From Pseudoalteromonas sp. S16_S37 (GTDB lineage Bacteria > Pseudomonadota > Gammaproteobacteria > Enterobacterales > Alteromonadaceae), in NCBI RefSeq assembly GCF_014694405.1, contig NZ_JAAUWV010000008.1, forward strand, positions 62,001-126,000: 64,000 nucleotides of DNA, in the 5' to 3' direction. The stretch's first letter is position 1. Each line of letters begins with the position of its first letter. Shown one piece after another: positions 10,953-21,849 of the stretch. The position numbers were made by a program, and so were the translations under genes. The notes beneath the pieces were generated by a model. The model made no database searches. It saw only the letters and a list, made by a program, of their open reading frames with translations, and was not told the origin of the DNA.

Positions 10953-12494
10953 TTACCAAGTTTGCGTTGCTTTGAACTTCTCAAGAAGTTCTTTAAGCAG
11001 CGCTTCAATCTCAGCGTTGTAGTTACCTGTTTCATTGATTTGAGCCATTAGCTCTGCGTATGTGCTGTTTGCATAACCGATAAGAGCCGCTTCAAAGTCA
11101 CCGATCTTGTTGATTTCGATGTCTTTTAGGTAGCCTTTTTCAGCTGCAAATAACGACAGAGACATATCAGCAACAGACATTGGAGCGTACTGTTTCTGCT
11201 TCATTAGCTCAGTTACGCGCTCACCGTGCTCAAGTTGTGCACGAGTTGCATCGTCAAGGTCAGAAGCGAACTGAGAGAACGCTGCTAGTTCACGATATTG
11301 AGCTAGCGCTAGACGGATACCACCACCTAGTTTCTTAACGATTTTAGTTTGCGCAGCACCACCTACACGAGATACCGAGATACCAGCGTTAACAGCTGGA
11401 CGAATACCTGCGTTGAATAAGTCAGTTTCTAAGAAGATCTGACCATCGGTGATTGAGATAACGTTAGTAGGTACGAATGCAGAAACGTCACCACCTTGAG
11501 TTTCAATGATTGGCAATGCCGTCAATGAACCTGTTTTACCTTTCACTTCACCGTTTGTGAACTTTTCAACGTAATCAGCGTTTACACGTGATGCACGCTC
11601 AAGAAGACGTGAGTGAAGGTAGAATACGTCACCTGGGTATGCTTCACGACCTGGTGGACGCTTAAGTAGCAATGAGATTTGACGATAAGCAACAGCTTGC
11701 TTAGACAAGTCATCATATACGATTAGCGCATCTTCACCGCGGTCACGGAAGTATTCACCCATAGTACAACCAGCAAACGGCGCTAAGAATTGTAGCGCAG
11801 CTGATTCAGAAGCAGATGCAACAACAACGATTGTGTTTTCAAGTGCTCCGTGCTCTTCTAACTTACGTACTACGTTAGCAATAGTAGATGCTTTTTGACC
11901 AATCGCTACGTACACACACTTAACGCCTGTACCTTTTTGATTGATGATAGCATCGATTGCTAGTGCAGTTTTACCAGTCTGACGGTCACCGATGATAAGC
12001 TCACGCTGACCACGACCAACAGGGATCATCGCATCGATAGACTTATAACCAGTTTGTACTGGCTCATCTACTGATTGACGCTCGATTACACCTGGTGCGA
12101 TTTTTTCAACTGGTTCGAAACCATCGTTCTCTAATGCACCTTTACCATCAATAGGCTGACCTAGTGTGTTAACAACACGACCAAGTAGACCACGACCAAC
12201 AGGTACTTCTAAGATACGACCAGTTGCTTGTACTTTTACGCCTTCTTTAAGGTCTGCGTAAGGACCCATTACTACAGCACCTACTGAGTCACGCTCAAGG
12301 TTTAGTGCGATAGCATAACGGTTGCCAGGAAGCTCAATCATCTCACCCTGCATACAGTCTGCAAGACCGTGGATGCGGATGATACCGTCAGTAACAGATA
12401 CAATTGTACCTTCGTTACGAGCTTCACTTACAACTTCAAACTGTTCAATACGTTGCTTGATCAGCGCAGAAATTTCTGTGGAATTAAGTTGCAT
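10953..12494 (-). CDS. atpA: ATP synthase F1 alpha subunit
   Basis: The 513-residue non-catalytic nucleotide-binding subunit of F1. The P-loop [11 protein letters not shown] and the segment [18 protein letters not shown] are present, with the arginine-finger region [12 protein letters not shown] near 370. Length equals that of E. coli AtpA. The N-terminal segment binds delta. The gene follows atpH with a 14-base gap. Confidence 0.98.
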   Translation of the reverse strand: MQLNSTEISALIKQRIEQFEVVSEARNEGTIVSVTDGIIRIHGLADCMQGEMIELPGNRYAIALNLERDSVGAVVMGPYADLKEGVKVQATGRILEVPVGRGLLGRVVNTLGQPIDGKGALENDGFEPVEKIAPGVIERQSVDEPVQTGYKSIDAMIPVGRGQRELIIGDRQTGKTALAIDAIINQKGTGVKCVYVAIGQKASTIANVVRKLEEHGALENTIVVVASASESAALQFLAPFAGCTMGEYFRDRGEDALIVYDDLSKQAVAYRQISLLLKRPPGREAYPGDVFYLHSRLLERASRVNADYVEKFTNGEVKGKTGSLTALPIIETQGGDVSAFVPTNVISITDGQIFLETDLFNAGIRPAVNAGISVSRVGGAAQTKIVKKLGGGIRLALAQYRELAAFSQFASDLDDATRAQLEHGERVTELMKQKQYAPMSVADMSLSLFAAEKGYLKDIEINKIGDFEAALIGYANSTYAELMAQINETGNYNAEIEALLKELLEKFKATQTW

Positions 12495-12508
12495 GCTCTT
12501 TTTCCCAA

Positions 12509-13042
12509 TTACGATTGTAGTGTAGTAGCTAAACGGTTTAATTTACCGCGAACTGAGCCGTCGATGACTGTGTCACCAGCCTTGATAACAAGGCCACCAA
12601 CTGTGCTTTCATCAACACTACAATTTAGCTTAACTTTGCGTGCGAAACGTTTTTCAAGTGCCGCTACTAGATTTGTTTGCTGTTCTTCAGCCAGTTCAGT
12701 TGCAGAAATCACATCTACGTCGATTTCTTTATCGTATTCTGCTTTATATTCAGCATACAAAGTTGCAACTGCTGGAAGTGCAATCAAACGACCATTTTCA
12801 GCCATCACCTTTAACAGGTTGGTAAATTGGTCGTTAATTTGCTCTGCACAAATTTTAGTAAAAATATCTACTTGTTTTTCTGCAGAAGCGCTACCAGCTA
12901 GGAAACCTTTAATTTGCTCGTTATTTGCTACTTCAGCAGCAAAAACCAGCATCTCGTTCCAAGCGTCAATCGCGCTTTTTTCAACAGCAAACTCAAAAGC
13001 TGCTTTTGCGTAAGGACGAGCGATAGTAGCCAATTCAGACAT
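12509..13042 (-). CDS. atpH: ATP synthase F1 delta subunit
   Basis: The 177-residue delta subunit ties the peripheral stalk (b subunits) to the top of F1. I placed the start at the ATG at 13042, which has AAGGAGG seven bases upstream and gives the same length as E. coli AtpH; an in-frame GTG at 13048 overlaps that binding site and is less likely. The N-terminal helical bundle ([19 protein letters not shown]) and C-terminal [20 protein letters not shown] are typical. Confidence 0.97.
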   Translation of the reverse strand: MSELATIARPYAKAAFEFAVEKSAIDAWNEMLVFAAEVANNEQIKGFLAGSASAEKQVDIFTKICAEQINDQFTNLLKVMAENGRLIALPAVATLYAEYKAEYDKEIDVDVISATELAEEQQTNLVAALEKRFARKVKLNCSVDESTVGGLVIKAGDTVIDGSVRGKLNRLATTLQS

Positions 13043-13057
13043 GCTCACACCTCCTTA

Positions 13058-13528
13058 TTACAGCTCAGCGACAAGTTTTTCAACGATGTCACTGTGTGCA
13101 GCTTGGTTGATTTCACGTTCTAAAATCTTCTCTGCGCCTGCCATTGCCAGAATAGCAACTTGCTTACGCAAGTCTTCTGTCACACGGTTACGCTCAGCTT
13201 CGATTTCAGAGTGCCCTTGAGCAATGATTTTCTCACGCTCTTGCTGACCACGCGTGGTTTCTTCATCTACGATTAGCGCAGCACGCTTTTTCGCTTGTTC
13301 GATGATGTCCGCCGCTTGAGACTTCGCTTCTTTAAGCTGCTCAGCAGCCTCAAGACGTACGCGCTCAAGTTCTTTTTCTGCTTCGTCAGAAGCAGCTAGG
13401 CCGTCTTCAATTTTCTTTTGGCGAGCTTCAATCGCACCGTTTAGCGGTGGCCATACATACTTCATGCAGAACCATACGAAAACGATAAACGCGATTAATT
13501 CACCTAGTAGAGTGGCGTTTAAGTTCAC
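13058..13528 (-). CDS. atpF: ATP synthase Fo b subunit
   Basis: The 156-residue b subunit forms the dimeric peripheral stalk. It has one N-terminal membrane helix ([20 protein letters not shown], about residues 6-25) followed by a long charged helix rich in Glu, Lys and Ala (for example [20 protein letters not shown]) that makes the stalk coiled coil. Length matches E. coli (156). It lies between atpE and atpH. Confidence 0.97.
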   Translation of the reverse strand: MNLNATLLGELIAFIVFVWFCMKYVWPPLNGAIEARQKKIEDGLAASDEAEKELERVRLEAAEQLKEAKSQAADIIEQAKKRAALIVDEETTRGQQEREKIIAQGHSEIEAERNRVTEDLRKQVAILAMAGAEKILEREINQAAHSDIVEKLVAEL

Positions 13529-13585
13529 AACCGCTCCTCCTCAAATTAGTTGTTCGATAAACAAATTGGCTTAGAAAACCAGTAA

Positions 13586-13831
<246 letters not shown>

Positions 13832-13875
13832 TTATTTAAAAATTAAAAGTTAATGAATTTGGTGTTTTATATTTA

Positions 13876-14742
<867 letters not shown>

Positions 14743-15123
14743 TTAATGATTAAAAAAAATCGATGTACACCAATGCACTATGGTCACCAAGACAAAACTG
14801 ACTATCAACCATGAAGGTGTCAAAACCAGGACTTTAAATGCCACTAAAAACAGTGCAGTAGTTAACAAAAATTTTAACCCAGCGCCTCGTTTGAACGATT
14901 GATGCACTTGGTTTGCCTTACTTGCGCCCATATAACGAAAGGCGTAGATGGCAAATACTAAATTGGGAAGCACGGCTATCACTCCACCGGCCAAAGCCGA
15001 CTGAGCTGCCAAAGCTCCCCAACATATAAAAACGATAACTGCGATGGCTAATGCCACGACGCCCTGAAATAAAACACCTTTTAATGCGGCACGCCTGTAT
15101 GGGCTTGCTAACGATTGAGTCAC
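14743..15123 (-). CDS. atpI: ATP synthase assembly/accessory protein I
   Basis: This 126-residue membrane protein is the first gene of the atp operon. It has four hydrophobic segments (about 17-37, 43-60, 85-102, 103-122), a conserved glycine-rich stretch LAGGVIAVLPNLVFAIYAFR and basic loops, as in AtpI proteins. Family knowledge assigns it a non-essential role in c-ring assembly or magnesium supply. It starts 15 bases before atpB and directly follows a good promoter. Confidence 0.9.
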   Translation of the reverse strand: MTQSLASPYRRAALKGVLFQGVVALAIAVIVFICWGALAAQSALAGGVIAVLPNLVFAIYAFRYMGASKANQVHQSFKRGAGLKFLLTTALFLVAFKVLVLTPSWLIVSFVLVTIVHWCTSIFFNH

Positions 15124-15177
15124 TTTTAGTTAACCTTTAGTGGCGTAAAATTTAATCAGGGTACTAAAACTGGCGAG

Positions 15178-15205
15178 ATTATACTTATATTTGGTGATTT
15201 TGCAA
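15178..15205 (-). promoter_or_regulatory. Predicted sigma-70 promoter of the atp operon
   Basis: On the minus strand TTGCAA (15205-15200) and a perfect TATAAT (15183-15178) are separated by 16 bases, about 55 bases upstream of the atpI start. Position and quality suit a highly expressed operon; not tested experimentally. Confidence 0.7.
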
Positions 15206-15216
15206 CTTGATGAGAC

Positions 15217-15247
15217 AAAATGTGGCGCTTTTTCACCGCCACATTTG
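15217..15247 (-). terminator. Terminator after parB
   Basis: Ten-bp stem AAATGTGGCG / CGCCACATTT with a 9-base loop, ending in TTTTG on the minus strand, 16 bases past the parB stop and just before the atp promoter. Confidence 0.75.
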
Positions 15248-15262
15248 TTGATTATTCGCACT

Positions 15263-16186
15263 TTAGGAAGGTTGCTGCATATCAGATTGAATACGACCCA
15301 GTATGCCGTCTAATTCATCTAAATTGGCATATGAAATAACCAATTTACCTTTGCCTTTTTGGTTATAATTTATCTCTACTTTGGCGCCTAAATTTTCGGC
15401 TAATTGTTGTTCTAACAATTTGACATCTGGATCTTTTTCTCTTGCCTGTTTTTTCTCCACAGGCTCTAAAATTGAGCGCACCAGCTTCTCTGTTTCACGC
15501 ACAGTAAGCGCTTTGGCAACCGCGGTTCTAGCAGCCTCTGACTGTTGCTCATCATTGAGCGCCAATAAGCAGCGTGCATGGCCCATTTCGATGTCACCAT
15601 GCTCCAACAAAATTTTAACATCATCGTTAAGATTATTGAGCCTAAGTAAATTAGTGACTGTCGTACGCGACTTGCCAACCGCATCGGCTACTTGCTGATG
15701 TGTTAGCTCAAATTCATGTAACAACCTATCTAGCGCAACCGCTTCTTCCATCGCATTAAGGTCTTCGCGTTGGATATTTTCAATCAAAGCAATGGCCACT
15801 GCGGCTTCATCAGGAACATCTTTTAAAATACAAGGAACAACATCTAACTGGGCTATCTGCGCTGCACGCCAACGACGCTCACCAGCAATGATCTCAAACT
15901 GTTTATCTGCAATAGGGCGCACCACAATCGGCTGTAACACCCCTTGTGCTCGAATCGAGCTGGCTAACTCTTCTAGCGCCTGCTCAGACATATCTTTACG
16001 CGGTTGATACTTTCCAGGATGCAAAAATTCAATGGGAATACGTTTTAGGTCACCATCGAGTGTTAACTCACTAGATGAACTAGAGGCCTGTTGTACAGTT
16101 TCAACAGGCTCAGCGCTTTGCGCTGGCTTCGATGAACTCAATAAAGCATCCAAGCCTCGGCCTAAACCGCGTTTTTTTACCGACAT
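15263..16186 (-). CDS. parB: Chromosome-partitioning protein ParB
   Basis: The 307-residue parS-binding CTPase. It begins with the ParA-interacting segment KKRGLGRGLDALLSS, then the CTP-binding core (HPGKYQPRKDMSEQALEELA; GERRWRAAQIA near 100) and the helix-turn-helix (LTHQQVADAVGKSRTTVTNL near 165), ending with the C-terminal dimerisation domain. It follows parA by 15 bases in one operon. Its probable binding sites are the two parS sequences in recF in this window. Confidence 0.97.
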   Translation of the reverse strand: MSVKKRGLGRGLDALLSSSKPAQSAEPVETVQQASSSSSELTLDGDLKRIPIEFLHPGKYQPRKDMSEQALEELASSIRAQGVLQPIVVRPIADKQFEIIAGERRWRAAQIAQLDVVPCILKDVPDEAAVAIALIENIQREDLNAMEEAVALDRLLHEFELTHQQVADAVGKSRTTVTNLLRLNNLNDDVKILLEHGDIEMGHARCLLALNDEQQSEAARTAVAKALTVRETEKLVRSILEPVEKKQAREKDPDVKLLEQQLAENLGAKVEINYNQKGKGKLVISYANLDELDGILGRIQSDMQQPS

Positions 16187-16201
16187 GTTGTTATTATCCT
16201 C

Positions 16202-16987
16202 TTAGGCAACCGCTGCGGATTGTTTTTCTTTACGACGTAACATTTCGCCTGCCAAAGCTAAATAGGCTTTTGCACCACTTGATGCCCGGTCATAATACAT
16301 CGCGGGCGCACCAAAACTTGGCGCCTCAGCTAAACGTACATTTCTTGGGATCACGGTGCGATATACTTTGTCACCAAAGTGTTGTTTAAGCTGCTCAGAT
16401 ACATCATTAGCTAGACGATTGCGCGGATCATACATGGTCCTTAAAATCCCCTCAATTTGTAATTCGGGGTTAACCAGCTTAGCCAATTGTGTAATGGTAT
16501 CCATCAACGCCGTCAAACCTTCCAGTGCATAATACTCACATTGCATAGGCACTAAAATTGAATCTGCAGCAGCCATGGCATTAACGGTAAGCATATTCAA
16601 TGAAGGTGGACAGTCGATAAAAATGAACTCGTATTTATCTTGTATTGCATCCAAAGCATTGCGCAAGCGCACTTCGCGGGCAAACAGCTCCATCAATTTT
16701 ACTTCAGCAGCCGTTACATCACCGTTTGCAGCGATAAGGTGATATTCACCAGATGTTTCTTTGCAGATCACGTCGTCAATTGCTTGCTCTTCAATGAGCA
16801 AGTCATAGATGGTCGCTACGTCGCCATATTTGTCGACACCGCTACCCATGGTTGCATTACCTTGCGGGTCTAAATCTATTAATAAAACCTTGCGCTTAGT
16901 TGCCGCCATAGACGCTGCTAAATTTACAGCCGTGGTGGTTTTGCCAACGCCACCTTTTTGGTTTGCAATTGCAATGACTTTTGCCAC
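16202..16987 (-). CDS. parA: Chromosome-partitioning ATPase ParA (Soj family)
   Basis: The 261-residue deviant Walker ATPase: KGGVGKTTTAVNLAA at residues about 11-25, FIDCPPSLNMLT for the switch II region, and the usual DLDPQGNATMGSG. It forms ATP-dependent dimers on DNA that move ParB-parS complexes during segregation. The gene lies between rsmG and parB in the standard mnmG-rsmG-parA-parB order. Ordinary length for the chromosomal Soj type. Confidence 0.97.
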   Translation of the reverse strand: MAKVIAIANQKGGVGKTTTAVNLAASMAATKRKVLLIDLDPQGNATMGSGVDKYGDVATIYDLLIEEQAIDDVICKETSGEYHLIAANGDVTAAEVKLMELFAREVRLRNALDAIQDKYEFIFIDCPPSLNMLTVNAMAAADSILVPMQCEYYALEGLTALMDTITQLAKLVNPELQIEGILRTMYDPRNRLANDVSEQLKQHFGDKVYRTVIPRNVRLAEAPSFGAPAMYYDRASSGAKAYLALAGEMLRRKEKQSAAVA

Positions 16988-17001
16988 GTTGCCCTCGAAT
17001 A

Positions 17002-17622
17002 CTAATCTTTAGAAAGAATAATTAAATGTCGCTCTGCATCCAACTTTGGCACGTGAAGATGAATATCTTGCTGCAATTTAACTCCAGCAGGTAACTGTTC
17101 AAGCTCTTGCGCTGGGAACTGCCCTTTAAGTGCCAAAAAATGTCCAGACTGGTCTATTAAGTGTCCACACCAATCAACCATATCTTGCAAAGATGCAAAA
17201 GCACGGCTGAGTACCCCATCTAATTTAACACTTGGCTGATATTCTTCAACACGAGACTGCACAGGAGTCACATTATCTAGCCCAAGCGCATGTTTTACTT
17301 GCATTAAAAAACGAACACGTTTGCCTAAACTATCAAGCAATACAAATTGCGTATCGGGTAGGGCAATTGCCAACACAATACCTGGTAATCCAGGGCCTGT
17401 ACCGACATCAATATAATGTTTACCGGCTAAATGGGGGGCTACCACCAAAGAATCCATGATGTGTTTTACCATCATCTCTTTTGGATCGCGAACGGAGGTT
17501 AAATTGTAGGCTTTATTCCATTTATCTAATAACTCAACATATTGCACTAATTGCGCTTGTTGATGTTCACTTAGCGCAAGTTCCGTTTGCGCTAACAAAG
17601 AAGTCAGTTGTTGCTGTAACAC
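17002..17622 (-). CDS. rsmG: 16S rRNA (guanine527-N7)-methyltransferase
   Basis: RsmG methylates G527 of 16S rRNA using SAM. The motif [19 protein letters not shown] forms the SAM loop, and [13 protein letters not shown] plus [14 protein letters not shown] are family hallmarks. I set the start at the GTG at 17622 (206 residues, like the 207 of E. coli) because AGGAA lies just upstream; an ATG at 17637 would add five residues and abut the mnmG stop codon. It is co-transcribed with mnmG upstream and parAB downstream. Confidence 0.95.
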   Translation of the reverse strand: MLQQQLTSLLAQTELALSEHQQAQLVQYVELLDKWNKAYNLTSVRDPKEMMVKHIMDSLVVAPHLAGKHYIDVGTGPGLPGIVLAIALPDTQFVLLDSLGKRVRFLMQVKHALGLDNVTPVQSRVEEYQPSVKLDGVLSRAFASLQDMVDWCGHLIDQSGHFLALKGQFPAQELEQLPAGVKLQQDIHLHVPKLDAERHLIILSKD

Positions 17623-17637
17623 AGTATTCCTATGCAA

Positions 17638-19527
17638 CTACGCAGACTTGCGCAGGAGCCCTTGCTTTTTCAGATATACTAATAATAGCGAAATAGCGGC
17701 TGGGGTGATACCAGAAATACGCGAAGCCTGACCAATGGTTTGCGGACGAGCATCGCTAAGTTTAGCGACAACTTCATTTGATAACCCGCTCACTAAAGAA
17801 TAATCATAATCTTCAGGCAGTACCGTTTCTTCATGACGAAGTTGTTTATTGATCTCATCTTGCTGACGAGCAATGTAACCCGCATACTTAGTTTGGATCT
17901 CAACTTGTTCAAGTGCTTGAATATTATCAGAATCAGATCCCAATCCTTCAATTTTCATCAGTTCATGATAAGACACTTCAGGGCGACGGATCAGATCTTC
18001 TAAACTCGCTTCTCGGATCAACGGAGTTTTCAATAATTCATTCACCTGCGCAAGTGCAGGGTGATCTTTATGGATCCAAGTTGACTTTATTCGTTGCGAC
18101 TCTTGCTCCATAACTTCAAGCTTATTGTTAAATGCAGCCCAACGTTCATCATCTACTAAACCCAGCTCACGGCCTTTTTCGGTTAAACGTAAGTCAGCAT
18201 TATCTTCACGTAATAACAAACGATATTCAGCGCGGCTCGTAAACATACGATAAGGTTCTTTAGTTCCTAATGTGGCTAAATCGTCAATCAATACGCCAGC
18301 GTAAGCTTGATCACGGCGAGGTGTCCAAGCTTCTTTACCCTGTACTTTAAGTGCTGCGTTCATACCAGCTATCAACCCTTGTGCACCCGCTTCTTCGTAC
18401 CCTGTCGTACCATTGATTTGACCAGCAAAGAATAATCCACTGATAAACTTAGTTTCTAAAGATTGTTTTAGATCACGAGGGTCAAAGAAGTCATATTCAA
18501 TTGCATATCCTGGGCGGCAAATATGAGCATTTTCAAAGCCTTTGATAGAACGCACGATCTGAAGTTGCACATCAAATGGTAAACTGGTTGAGATGCCATT
18601 TGGATATAACTCATAAGAGGTTAACCCTTCAGGTTCAACAAAGATTTGATGTTTTTCTTTATCAGCAAAACGTACGATCTTGTCTTCAATAGACGGACAG
18701 TAGCGTGGTCCAATCCCTTCAATAACACCCGCATACATAGGTGAGCGATGTAAATTTGCACGAATTACATCGTGAGTTTGCTCATTGGTATAAGTGATAT
18801 AACAAGGGATCTGCGTTGGATGATCAGACTGTTTACCCATAAACGAGAATACTGGAGTCGGTGTATCGCCAGGTTGCTCCTGCATCACAGAAAAATCTAC
18901 GGTACGGGCATCAATACGTGGCGGTGTGCCTGTTTTTAAGCGATCAACTCTAAATGGTAATTCACGCAATCTTTGTGCAAGTGCAATTGAAGGAGGATCG
19001 CCTGCACGACCACCTTTGTAGTTTTCCATACCGATGTGGATTTGACCACCAAGGAAAGTTCCTACAGTTAACACAACAGAATGGGCGCTAAAGCGCAGTC
19101 CCATTTGCGTAACAACACCTTTTACTTGATCTTGTTCAACAATAAGATCGTCACAAGATTGCTGGAAGATCTTTAGGTTTTCTTGCTTTTGTAAAATATC
19201 TTGGATTGCCGCTTTGTACAAAGCGCGATCTGCTTGAGCGCGCGTTGCTCTCACAGCAGGTCCTTTTGAAGAATTTAATGTTCTAAATTGAATGCCACCT
19301 TTATCGATAGCCTTGGCCATCGCACCGCCTAAAGCATCAATCTCTTTAACCAAATGACCTTTACCAATTCCACCTATAGCAGGGTTGCATGACATCTGAC
19401 CTAAAGTATCCATATTATGGGTCAACAATAGGGTATTCATGCCCATACGAGCTGAAGCAAGTGCTGCCTCTGTGCCTGCATGTCCACCACCTACTACGAT
19501 TACGTCAAAATGTTCATGATAAATCAT
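17638..19527 (-). CDS. mnmG: tRNA uridine-34 5-carboxymethylaminomethyl modification enzyme, FAD subunit
   Basis: The 629-residue FAD protein works with MnmE to modify the wobble uridine of several tRNAs. The FAD-binding motif [20 protein letters not shown] is at the N-terminus, and the family signatures [15 protein letters not shown] and [12 protein letters not shown] are present. Length is identical to E. coli MnmG. Its partner mnmE is at 21850-23217. The promoter must lie in the adjacent oriC candidate, as in E. coli, where gidA transcription affects origin activity. Confidence 0.98.
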   Translation of the reverse strand: MIYHEHFDVIVVGGGHAGTEAALASARMGMNTLLLTHNMDTLGQMSCNPAIGGIGKGHLVKEIDALGGAMAKAIDKGGIQFRTLNSSKGPAVRATRAQADRALYKAAIQDILQKQENLKIFQQSCDDLIVEQDQVKGVVTQMGLRFSAHSVVLTVGTFLGGQIHIGMENYKGGRAGDPPSIALAQRLRELPFRVDRLKTGTPPRIDARTVDFSVMQEQPGDTPTPVFSFMGKQSDHPTQIPCYITYTNEQTHDVIRANLHRSPMYAGVIEGIGPRYCPSIEDKIVRFADKEKHQIFVEPEGLTSYELYPNGISTSLPFDVQLQIVRSIKGFENAHICRPGYAIEYDFFDPRDLKQSLETKFISGLFFAGQINGTTGYEEAGAQGLIAGMNAALKVQGKEAWTPRRDQAYAGVLIDDLATLGTKEPYRMFTSRAEYRLLLREDNADLRLTEKGRELGLVDDERWAAFNNKLEVMEQESQRIKSTWIHKDHPALAQVNELLKTPLIREASLEDLIRRPEVSYHELMKIEGLGSDSDNIQALEQVEIQTKYAGYIARQQDEINKQLRHEETVLPEDYDYSLVSGLSNEVVAKLSDARPQTIGQASRISGITPAAISLLLVYLKKQGLLRKSA

Positions 19528-19950
19528 TTACGGGATCCTACTTAAAAACAACCAGCAAATTCTGAAAGGGAGCGTATTCTACCTAGAAATGCTCAGAAGT
19601 GAAATGTTTAAATATTGAGCAACACCTAAAAAGCGAAACTTGATCACTAATTATATATAAGGATCTTTTTAAAGATCTTTTATTAGATCTTACTACTAGT
19701 GATCGGCTTTTCTGTGAGTAAGGCTATATATTTTATATAAAACAATAAATTAAACCAGATCAATAGATGTGAATTAGATCGGATCTAAGGGCGTACAAGC
19801 TCTGATCAAAGCGCTCTTTTATACACAGGGCAAGATCCGGTTAAACTTATCCCATGGATAACTATGTTTAGATCAGCCATTAGATCAAGTGTTATCCACA
19901 ATACGATCTTATTTTTTTAAAAATTGTGTATAACTTATTGAAAAGATCTA
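19528..19950. other. oriC: Candidate chromosomal replication origin (oriC) between mnmG and mioC
   Basis: This 423-base region has 15 GATC sites (first 19534, last 19945), about nine times the random expectation. A perfect DnaA box TTATCCACA is at 19892-19900. TTATACACA-type boxes are at 19819-19827 (plus) and 19925-19933 (minus), and weaker ones at 19847 and 19853. An AT-rich part at about 19650-19760 contains GATC-led 13-mer-like repeats (GATCTTTTTAAAG, GATCTTTTATTAG, GATCTTACTACTA); the second is one base from an E. coli oriC 13-mer. Location between mnmG and mioC is that of E. coli and Vibrio oriC. IHF and Fis sites were not assessed. Confidence 0.9.
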
Positions 19951-20397
19951 TTAAGCAGCCTTGGTTACTTCTTCAATAAACTTAGGTAGCCAAGCTAAAG
20001 CCGTCTCTTCAGGTAAAGCTTCATCAAGCACATTTAACTCTAAATTAGGTAGAAGCTGCTTGGCACCTTTATTGATCAGCAATTTTTCGCAATTTTTTGC
20101 CGCATAATTAAAGGTATCGTAGCTAGAGTCACCTAAACCAACCACTGCAAAATATACCTGATCCAAACTATCCCTTTGATCTAATTCATTAATGAACGGG
20201 ATAAGGTTATCTGGATAGTCTCCAGCACCATAGGTGGATGTCACTATTAACCATATTGGATGTGATATGTCACTTGCCACAGGTTGTTCATGCAATGTCG
20301 CAATAATGGCTTGATCTTCAAGCGCTTCTTGGAGCTGTTCAGCGACATATTCAGCAGAACCCATTTGGCTGCCAATAATGATCTCTATATGGTGCAT
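19951..20397 (-). CDS. mioC: Flavodoxin-like protein MioC
   Basis: The 148-residue FMN-binding protein of the MioC family. Flavodoxin signatures are the phosphate loop GSQMGSAEYVAE (about 9-20), TSTYGAGDYPDN (about 53-64) and VVGLGDSSYDTFNYAAKN. E. coli MioC supports biotin synthase activity in vitro, and its gene flanks oriC so that its transcription passes into the origin; the same arrangement is seen here, since this gene reads toward the GATC-rich region. Confidence 0.93.
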   Translation of the reverse strand: MHHIEIIIGSQMGSAEYVAEQLQEALEDQAIIATLHEQPVASDISHPIWLIVTSTYGAGDYPDNLIPFINELDQRDSLDQVYFAVVGLGDSSYDTFNYAAKNCEKLLINKGAKQLLPNLELNVLDEALPEETALAWLPKFIEEVTKAA

Positions 20398-21037
20398 GTT
20401 TTCTCTACCCTATATGCGAATGGCGACATCATAAAGCGCTTTTGATAGATGTAAAGTGTTGTTCGGTTTTATTGGGATAAAAATATTAGCGTGTTAAATG
20501 AACAACTAGGTGGCTTTATATGTAACCTACTGAAAAATAAAGAGTGAATATTTTATTCTGGTTTTGTTTTTGGTGTGAATTTTGTGGATAAACTGACTAT
20601 ATGTGTACCATAACTTTATTTTTAACCTTAAAAATGCATGCCAAGAGGTTAATTCCAATTACAAAGAAAGGATTTGCTATGAACAATGTATAGTGTGGAC
20701 AGTCTAGATGTGAATAACACGTAGATCTGCAAAATAGCTTTGAGCGTTTTGGATCTACTAAGTTCTGTCTATATAATTAAATAATCTAAAAAATACAAAA
20801 AATGATCTTAAATTGCTTTTGAACAGCGTTTAGGTTGGTTGTTATTTACTCTTTTTCTCATAAGGGCGAGTTGCGCACCTGACAGTGACAGCAAGATCTT
20901 CAATTAGTGAGTGCTATTTTGTGTGTGCTTTTACCCGTTGTTGCTCGTATAAGATCGCTATAAAGCAACGTTTTGCGGTTGCGATGTACATTTATGAGCG
21001 CTAGTCTTTAGTAACATAGCGCGGGCAAGGACTAGAA
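20398..21037. other. Intergenic region between mioC and the EAL gene, with a DnaA box
   Basis: Divergent promoter region of 640 bases. A perfect DnaA box lies on the minus strand at 20583-20591 (TGTGGATAA read on plus), upstream of mioC as in E. coli, where DnaA represses mioC. A few more GATC sites occur (for example near 20722, 20752 and 20804). I see no open frame with a ribosome binding site. Confidence 0.6.
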
Positions 21038-21811
21038 ATGACAGAACATTCCATCGGTTGCGAGCGACAAACATGTCGTAATTGTGAAAATGCAGACTCC
21101 CTAAGTTTCGATTTTACAATGGCATTTCAGCCTATTGTGGATGTAGATAAGCACACTATATTTGGTTATGAAGCTCTTGTTAGAGGGCTTAATAACGAGT
21201 CTGCATGGTCTGTTATTTCCCAAGTAAATGAGACAAATCGCTATACCTTTGATCAACTATGCCGTGTAAAAGCCATTGCACTGGCTGCAAAGCTTAATGT
21301 GGATAGCTATTTAAGTATTAACTTTTTACCAAATGCCATTTATCAGCCTGAACGTTGTATTCGTACAACTTTAGAGGCGGCAAAGAAATACAACTTTCCT
21401 ACTGAACGTATTATGTTTGAGTTCACAGAAGTGGAAAAGGTAGAAGATAGCCATCATATTGAACTGGTTGTGAAATACTATCAATCGCTTGGCTTTTTAA
21501 CTGCGACTGATGATTTTGGTGCGGGGTATTCAGGGCTAAATCTATTGGCTGATTTTCAAACCAATATAATAAAACTCGATATGGCGTTGATCCGTGATAT
21601 TCATCTTGATCCCGTGCGTCAGTCAATCGTTGGTCACTGCTTGAATATGTTCAAAGAGCTTAACATTACCGCATTGGCCGAAGGCATAGAGATGGTTGAA
21701 GAATATCAATGGCTAAAAACGGCGGGTGTTACCTTAATGCAAGGCTATTTATTTGCAAAGCCTGGGTTTGAGAGCTTACCAAGCGTTGATTTTCAATCCC
21801 TAATTCAATGA
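21038..21811 (+). CDS. EAL-domain cyclic-di-GMP phosphodiesterase
   Basis: The 257-residue protein is almost all EAL domain. Catalytic and metal-binding residues are intact: E45-A-L (EALVRG), N95 (SINFLPN), E128 (FEFTE), D158-D159 (DDFGAGYSG), K179 (KLD), E215 (ALAEGIE) and Q235 (QGYLFAKP), so hydrolysis of c-di-GMP to pGpG is expected. The short N-terminus carries C8-x4-C13-x2-C16, a possible metal or redox site not part of the EAL fold. There is no membrane segment, so it should be cytosolic. It is a single gene between mioC and mnmE, ending at a terminator shared with mnmE. Confidence 0.93.
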   Translation: MTEHSIGCERQTCRNCENADSLSFDFTMAFQPIVDVDKHTIFGYEALVRGLNNESAWSVISQVNETNRYTFDQLCRVKAIALAAKLNVDSYLSINFLPNAIYQPERCIRTTLEAAKKYNFPTERIMFEFTEVEKVEDSHHIELVVKYYQSLGFLTATDDFGAGYSGLNLLADFQTNIIKLDMALIRDIHLDPVRQSIVGHCLNMFKELNITALAEGIEMVEEYQWLKTAGVTLMQGYLFAKPGFESLPSVDFQSLIQ

Positions 21812-21843
21812 AAACACCAATAAGCGGATACTTATTGGTGTTT
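21812..21843. terminator. Bidirectional terminator between the EAL gene and mnmE
   Basis: Perfect 13-bp stem AAACACCAATAAG / CTTATTGGTGTTT with a 6-base loop between convergent genes. Confidence 0.85.
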
Positions 21844-21849
21844 GCTTAA

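Noticed and set aside
12369..13013. 214-codon plus-strand open frame opposite atpH/atpA
   Set aside because: It is antisense to two conserved subunits whose reading frames are certain; no homologous motif.
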